Assembly (NCBI GenBank): GCA_002347405.1
Contig: DDXB01000041.1
Location: 1 to 64,000 of the forward strand
Length of the DNA stretch: 64,000 bases
Reading direction: 5' to 3'
Source of the DNA: Rhodocyclaceae bacterium UBA2271
GTDB lineage: Bacteria > Pseudomonadota > Gammaproteobacteria > Burkholderiales > Rhodocyclaceae
The notes beneath the pieces were generated by a model. The model saw only the letters and a list, made by a program, of their open reading frames with translations. It was not told the DNA's origin and ran no database searches. The translations under genes were made by a program, and so were the position numbers. Positions 60,280-64,000 of the stretch are shown here, piece by piece (the stretch's first letter is position 1; the number at the start of each line of letters is the position of its first letter).

Positions 60280-61344
60280 TTACTTGATAATCGCGTTCAG
60301 CTCGCCCTTCTTGTAGCGACCGGCCATCGTTTCGAGGTTGATGACCTTGATCTTGGACGCCTGGCCGGCGCAGCCGAAGGCTTCATAGCGGGCCTTGCAG
60401 ATCGCCTTCATGGCCTTGCGCGCTTCGATCAGGTACTTGCGCGGGTCGAAGTTCTTGCGATCCTTGTTGAGGAACTGGCGGATCGCGCCGGTGGAGGCCA
60501 TGCGCAGGTCGGTATCGATGTTGACCTTGCGCACGCCGTGCTTGATACCTTCGACGATCTCTTCAACCGGCACGCCGTAGGTGGAGCCCATCTCGCCGCC
60601 GTTGTCATTGATGATCTTGAGCCATTCCTGCGGCACGCTGGAGGAACCGTGCATCACCAGGTGGGTGTTGGGGATGCGGGCGTGGATTTCCTTGATGCGG
60701 TCGATGCGCAGCACCGCGCCCGTGGGCGGACGGGTGAACTTGTAGGCGCCGTGTGAGGTGCCAATCGCGATAGCCAGCGCGTCTACCTGAGTCGCCTTGA
60801 CGAATTCGGCGGCCTCGTTGGCGTCGGTGAGCAGCTGGTCGTGCGACAGCACGCCTTCGGCGCCGTGGCCGTCTTCCTTCTCGCCCATGCCGGACTCGAG
60901 CGAGCCGAGGCAGCCAAGTTCGCCTTCAACCGACACGCCGATGGCGTGGGCGATATCGACGACGTGGCGGGTGGTGTTGACGTTGTAGTCGAAGCTGGAA
61001 GGCGTCTTGGCATCTTCCATCAGCGAACCGTCCATCATGACGCTGGAGAAGCCGGAGCGCATCGACTGGATGCAGATCGCCGGGCTGGCGCCATGGTCCT
61101 GGTGCATGACGATCGGGATGTCGGGATGGCTTTCGATGGCCGCCTCGATCAGGTGACGCAGGTAGGCTTCGCCAGCGTATTTGCGGGCGCCGGCCGAACC
61201 CTGCATGATCACCGGGCTGTTGGTTTCCTCGGCAGCTTCCATGATGGCCTGGATCTGTTCGAGGTTGTTGACGTTGAACGCGGGCAGGCCATAGCCGTTT
61301 TCGGCGGCATGGTCCAGCAGTTGGCGCATGGAAACGAGTGGCAT
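60280..61344 (-). CDS. fba: Fructose-bisphosphate aldolase, class II
   Basis: 354 residues, zinc-dependent class II aldolase: GLPAFNVNNLEQIQAIMEAA, the metal site MHQDHGASPA, GFSSVMMDGS, GTSHGAYKF, VMHGSSSVP and KVNIDTDLR. It reversibly splits fructose 1,6-bisphosphate, and in Calvin-cycle members also sedoheptulose bisphosphate. AGGAG precedes the ATG at 61344. Downstream of pyk; terminator at 60225-60260. Confidence 0.96.
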   Translation of the reverse strand: MPLVSMRQLLDHAAENGYGLPAFNVNNLEQIQAIMEAAEETNSPVIMQGSAGARKYAGEAYLRHLIEAAIESHPDIPIVMHQDHGASPAICIQSMRSGFSSVMMDGSLMEDAKTPSSFDYNVNTTRHVVDIAHAIGVSVEGELGCLGSLESGMGEKEDGHGAEGVLSHDQLLTDANEAAEFVKATQVDALAIAIGTSHGAYKFTRPPTGAVLRIDRIKEIHARIPNTHLVMHGSSSVPQEWLKIINDNGGEMGSTYGVPVEEIVEGIKHGVRKVNIDTDLRMASTGAIRQFLNKDRKNFDPRKYLIEARKAMKAICKARYEAFGCAGQASKIKVINLETMAGRYKKGELNAIIK

Positions 61345-61376
61345 GAAAGTCTCCTCTTCTCTGTATGGTTGGTTAG

Positions 61377-62813
61377 TTAAGTAGTTCGGTGTTCGCCGAC
61401 CCTGACGAGTTTAAGCGTGTTGGTGCCGCCCGCCTGGCCGATGGGTTCGCCATAGGTCAGCACGATCAGGTCGCCCACTTCGACTGCGCCGGAACGGATT
61501 AATTCCTCTTCCGCCTCGAACAGGAGTTCGTCGCGGTCATGGCCGACATAGCGCATCATCAAAGGATGCACGCCGCGATAGGCGCTGACCTTGTAGCGCG
61601 TGCGCACATCGGGAGTCATCGCATAGATCGGCACGCCACAATCGATGCGCGAGATCCACAAGGCGGTCGAGCCCGACTGGGTCAGCGTGGCGATGGCCTT
61701 GACCTGCAGGTGGTGCGCCGTGAACAGCGCGGCCATGGCGATCGACTGGTCGATGCGGGTGAACACCCGCGACAGGAAATGGCGGTCGAGCGCGGCGGCA
61801 TCGGTAGATTTCTCGGCCTCGTGGCAGATGCGCGCCATGGCCAGGACGGTCTCGACCGGATAGTCGCCGGCAGCGGTTTCGGCCGACAGCATCACCGCAT
61901 CGGTGCCGTCGAGGACAGCATTGGCGACATCGGATACTTCGGCGCGCGTCGGGATCGGACTCTTGATCATCGACTCCATCATCTGCGTGGCGGTGATGGC
62001 AAATTTGTTATGTTCGCGGGCCAGACGGATGATTTTCTTCTGCAGGGCCGGCACGGCGGCATCGCCGACTTCGACGGCGAGATCGCCGCGCGCCACCATC
62101 ACGCCGTCGCAGGCGTGCAGGATGTCTTCAAGATTGGCGATGGCCTCGACGCGTTCGATCTTGGCGACCACCAGGGCGGCAGACCCGGCCTTGTGCAGGA
62201 GCTTGCGCGCCAGGCGCAGGTCGCTGCCGGACTTCGGGAAGGACACGGCGACATAATCGACCTGCAGATCGGCGGCGGTCTGGATGTCCTCGATGTCCTT
62301 GGCCGTCAGCGCCGGCGCGGAAAGGCCACCACCCTGCTTGTTGATGCCCTTGTTGTTCGACAGGGTGCCGCCGTGGCGCACGATGCAATGGATCTCGCTA
62401 TCGACGATGCGCTCGATATCCATGACGATGCGGCCATCGTCAAGCAGCAGGGTGTCACCGGCTTCGACATCATCGACCAGTTCGGGATAATCGAGGCCGA
62501 CACGCGCGGTATCACCCATGGGGCACTGGGCATCGAGAATGAACATCTGGCCGTGCTTCAACACAGCCTTGCCGTCGGCAAACTTGCCGATGCGAATCTT
62601 CGGGCCTTGCAGGTCGGCCATCATGCCAACGGTCCGGCCATGTGTCTGCATGGCCCGCTGCAGCAAGGCAATGCGCCGCTTGTGGTCGTCGATGGTGCCA
62701 TGAGAGAAATTCAGCCGCACGACATCGATGCCGGCAAAGACCAGCCGGTCAAGCGTGTCCTGGTCCGATGACGATGGTCCCAGGGTGGCGACGATTTTGG
62801 TGGAACGTTGCAT
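61377..62813 (-). CDS. pyk: Pyruvate kinase
   Basis: 478 residues: TIM-barrel start KIVATLGPSSSDQDTLDRLV, NFSHGTIDDHKRR, LLDDGRIVMDIE, AKIERVEAIANLEDIL, ARGDLAVEVG and MMESMIKSPIPTRAEVSDVA. Catalyses phosphoenolpyruvate to pyruvate with ATP formation. An intervening hairpin at 62825-62847 separates it from pgk. No strong Shine-Dalgarno is visible before 62813. Confidence 0.97.
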   Translation of the reverse strand: MQRSTKIVATLGPSSSDQDTLDRLVFAGIDVVRLNFSHGTIDDHKRRIALLQRAMQTHGRTVGMMADLQGPKIRIGKFADGKAVLKHGQMFILDAQCPMGDTARVGLDYPELVDDVEAGDTLLLDDGRIVMDIERIVDSEIHCIVRHGGTLSNNKGINKQGGGLSAPALTAKDIEDIQTAADLQVDYVAVSFPKSGSDLRLARKLLHKAGSAALVVAKIERVEAIANLEDILHACDGVMVARGDLAVEVGDAAVPALQKKIIRLAREHNKFAITATQMMESMIKSPIPTRAEVSDVANAVLDGTDAVMLSAETAAGDYPVETVLAMARICHEAEKSTDAAALDRHFLSRVFTRIDQSIAMAALFTAHHLQVKAIATLTQSGSTALWISRIDCGVPIYAMTPDVRTRYKVSAYRGVHPLMMRYVGHDRDELLFEAEEELIRSGAVEVGDLIVLTYGEPIGQAGGTNTLKLVRVGEHRTT

Positions 62814-62824
62814 GGGCAGTGAAG

Positions 62825-62847
62825 CGCGCCGCTTCAGTCGCGGCGCG
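62825..62847 (-). terminator. Hairpin between pgk and pyk
   Basis: CGCGCCGC (62825-62832) pairs with GCGGCGCG (62840-62847) across TTCAGTC, 16 bp past the pgk stop on the minus strand. The bases before it on that strand are A-rich, and no T run follows on the exit side, so it could be an attenuating hairpin rather than a full terminator. Confidence 0.5.
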
Positions 62848-62862
62848 TTTTAAAGTTGGCTA

Positions 62863-64000
62863 TCAAGCCTGGGCGCGCTTTTCCAGGATATCGACAGCGG
62901 GCAGCACCTTGCCTTCCAGATATTCGAGGAAGGCGCCGCCGGCGGTTGAGATATAGGACACCTTGTCGTAGATGTCATACTTCTGGATGGCGGCAATGGT
63001 GTCGCCGCCGCCGGCCAGGGTGAAGGCCTTGGTGTTGGCAATCGCCATGGCAATTGCCTTGGTGCCAGCGCCGAACTGGTCGAATTCGAATACGCCGACC
63101 GGGCCATTCCATACGACTGTGCCGGCCTTCATGATGATGTCGACAAGTTCCTGGGCCGACTTCGGGCCGATGTCGAAGATCATGTCGTCGTCGGTGACGG
63201 CGCCGGCATCCTTCAGCACGGCAGGTTCGGCAGCATCGAACTTCTTGCCGCAGACCACATCGACGGCAATCGGGATGGTGGCGTTGCGGGCGGTCATTTT
63301 CTGCATCAGTGCCTGGGCGGTGGGTACCAGGTCATCTTCGCACAGCGACTTGCCGACGTTCTTGCCGGTCGCCTTGAGGAAGGTGTTGGCGATGCCGCCA
63401 CCCACCACCATCTGGTCGACCTTCTCGGACAGCGATTCAAGCACGGTGAGCTTGGTGGACACTTTCGAGCCACCAACGATGGCGACCATCGGCCGGGCCG
63501 GCTTCGCCAGCGCCTTGTCGAGGGCGTCGAGTTCGTCGGTCAGCAGGATGCCGGCACAGGCCACCGGAGCGAACTGGGCGATGCCGTAGGTCGAGGCCTG
63601 GGCGCGATGGGCGGTGCCAAAGGCGTCCATGACGAAGATGTCGCACAGCGCGGCGTATTTCTTGGCGGTTTCCTCGACGTTCTTTTTCTCGCCCTTGTTG
63701 ATGCGGCAGTTTTCCAGCAGCACGACTTCGCCGGCAGCCACCTCGAAACCGCCATCGACCCAGTCGCGCACCACGCGCACCGGCTTGCCGAGTTTGGCGG
63801 ACATGACGACGGCGACGGGCTTGAGCGAATTCTCTTCGGAGAACTCGCCTTCGGTCGGACGGCCGAGATGGGAGGTGACCATCACCTTGGCACCGGCCTT
63901 CAGGGCAAACTCGATGGTCGGCATCGAAGCGGTGATACGGGCGTCGGAGGTGACCTTGCCGTCCTTGACCGGCACATTGAGGTCGGCGCGGATGAAGACG
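62863..64000 (-). CDS. pgk: Phosphoglycerate kinase (5' end beyond right edge)
   Basis: The visible frame runs off the window's right edge. The last bases read VFIRADLNVPVKDGKVTSDA, so the true start lies just outside, a few codons upstream. Motifs: MVTSHLGRPTEG, MVAIVGGSKVSTKL, VVGGGIANTFLKA, VWNGPVGVFE and TLAGGGDTIAA, ending KRAQA. Transfers phosphate from 1,3-bisphosphoglycerate to ADP. It heads the pgk-pyk-fba group, the usual betaproteobacterial order. Confidence 0.96.
   Translation of the reverse strand, partial: VFIRADLNVPVKDGKVTSDARITASMPTIEFALKAGAKVMVTSHLGRPTEGEFSEENSLKPVAVVMSAKLGKPVRVVRDWVDGGFEVAAGEVVLLENCRINKGEKKNVEETAKKYAALCDIFVMDAFGTAHRAQASTYGIAQFAPVACAGILLTDELDALDKALAKPARPMVAIVGGSKVSTKLTVLESLSEKVDQMVVGGGIANTFLKATGKNVGKSLCEDDLVPTAQALMQKMTARNATIPIAVDVVCGKKFDAAEPAVLKDAGAVTDDDMIFDIGPKSAQELVDIIMKAGTVVWNGPVGVFEFDQFGAGTKAIAMAIANTKAFTLAGGGDTIAAIQKYDIYDKVSYISTAGGAFLEYLEGKVLPAVDILEKRAQA

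Noticed and set aside
1..64000. tRNA, rRNA, CRISPR arrays, prophage or complete insertion sequences
   Set aside because: No cloverleaf or rRNA-like segments, no regularly spaced repeats and no transposase frames were recognised by eye.

Overview
The window looks like chromosomal DNA of a high-GC betaproteobacterium, most plausibly a Rhodocyclales/Sterolibacteriaceae-type organism with sulfur metabolism. The basis is gene order and family membership: apaG / rpe-gph-trpEGDC, yhdP-nitrilase-tldD beside glnE, pgk-pyk-fba, DUF1840 and DUF2189 proteins. No species was determined and no database was searched. No rRNA, tRNA, CRISPR array, intact insertion sequence or prophage was seen.

Region 1 (1-26.5 kb) is an accessory island that appears built around a sulfur oxyanion or other inorganic anion. 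Two sensor kinase/response regulator pairs resembling TtrS/TtrR (5.7-8.1 kb and 24.1-26.5 kb, both + strand) bracket minus-strand genes. These encode universal stress proteins, a YeiH-type (UPF0324) anion exporter with a tiny membrane protein, a TauE/SafE (TSUP) exporter fused to two Usp domains, an SLC13-type permease with a CBS-domain protein and a second tiny membrane protein, a cytoplasmic molybdopterin oxidoreductase with a 4Fe-4S subunit and a large NuoF/GltD-like flavoprotein, a TSUP exporter split into two genes, a chemoreceptor, and a secreted rhodanese-like protein lacking its catalytic Cys. The inferred theme is sensing, redox conversion and export of an anion such as sulfite, thiosulfate or tetrathionate. 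The substrate is not readable from sequence.

Region 2 (26.5-54.5 kb) is mostly housekeeping: cobalamin adenosyltransferase, a cNMP-binding protein, UbiA-like and GT39 membrane enzymes, aroG, tldD, a nitrilase, yhdP, glnE, a STAS protein, argJ, apaG, rpe, gph and trpEGDC, followed by a thiamine-binding protein, a lipoamide-dehydrogenase-like flavoprotein and a ribosome-associated protein. A 25-codon Trp-rich leader lies between gph and trpE. Region 3 (54.8-64 kb) holds katG, a decayed remnant that looks like a type III restriction locus, a DUF2189 protein, a formamidase-like enzyme and the fba-pyk-pgk glycolysis/Calvin block, with pgk cut by the right edge.

The strongest unexplained signal is a set of short dispersed repeats. 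One family, with core CCCGCCAGCGCCGACTTTT, occurs about 15 times. Nine copies are intergenic, often just ahead of a ribosome binding site, and six lie in frame inside genes (SRPBCC protein, flavoprotein, GT39, argJ, trpE, trpC). A second family is intergenic, and a third supplies an in-frame 26-residue insertion in TrpE.
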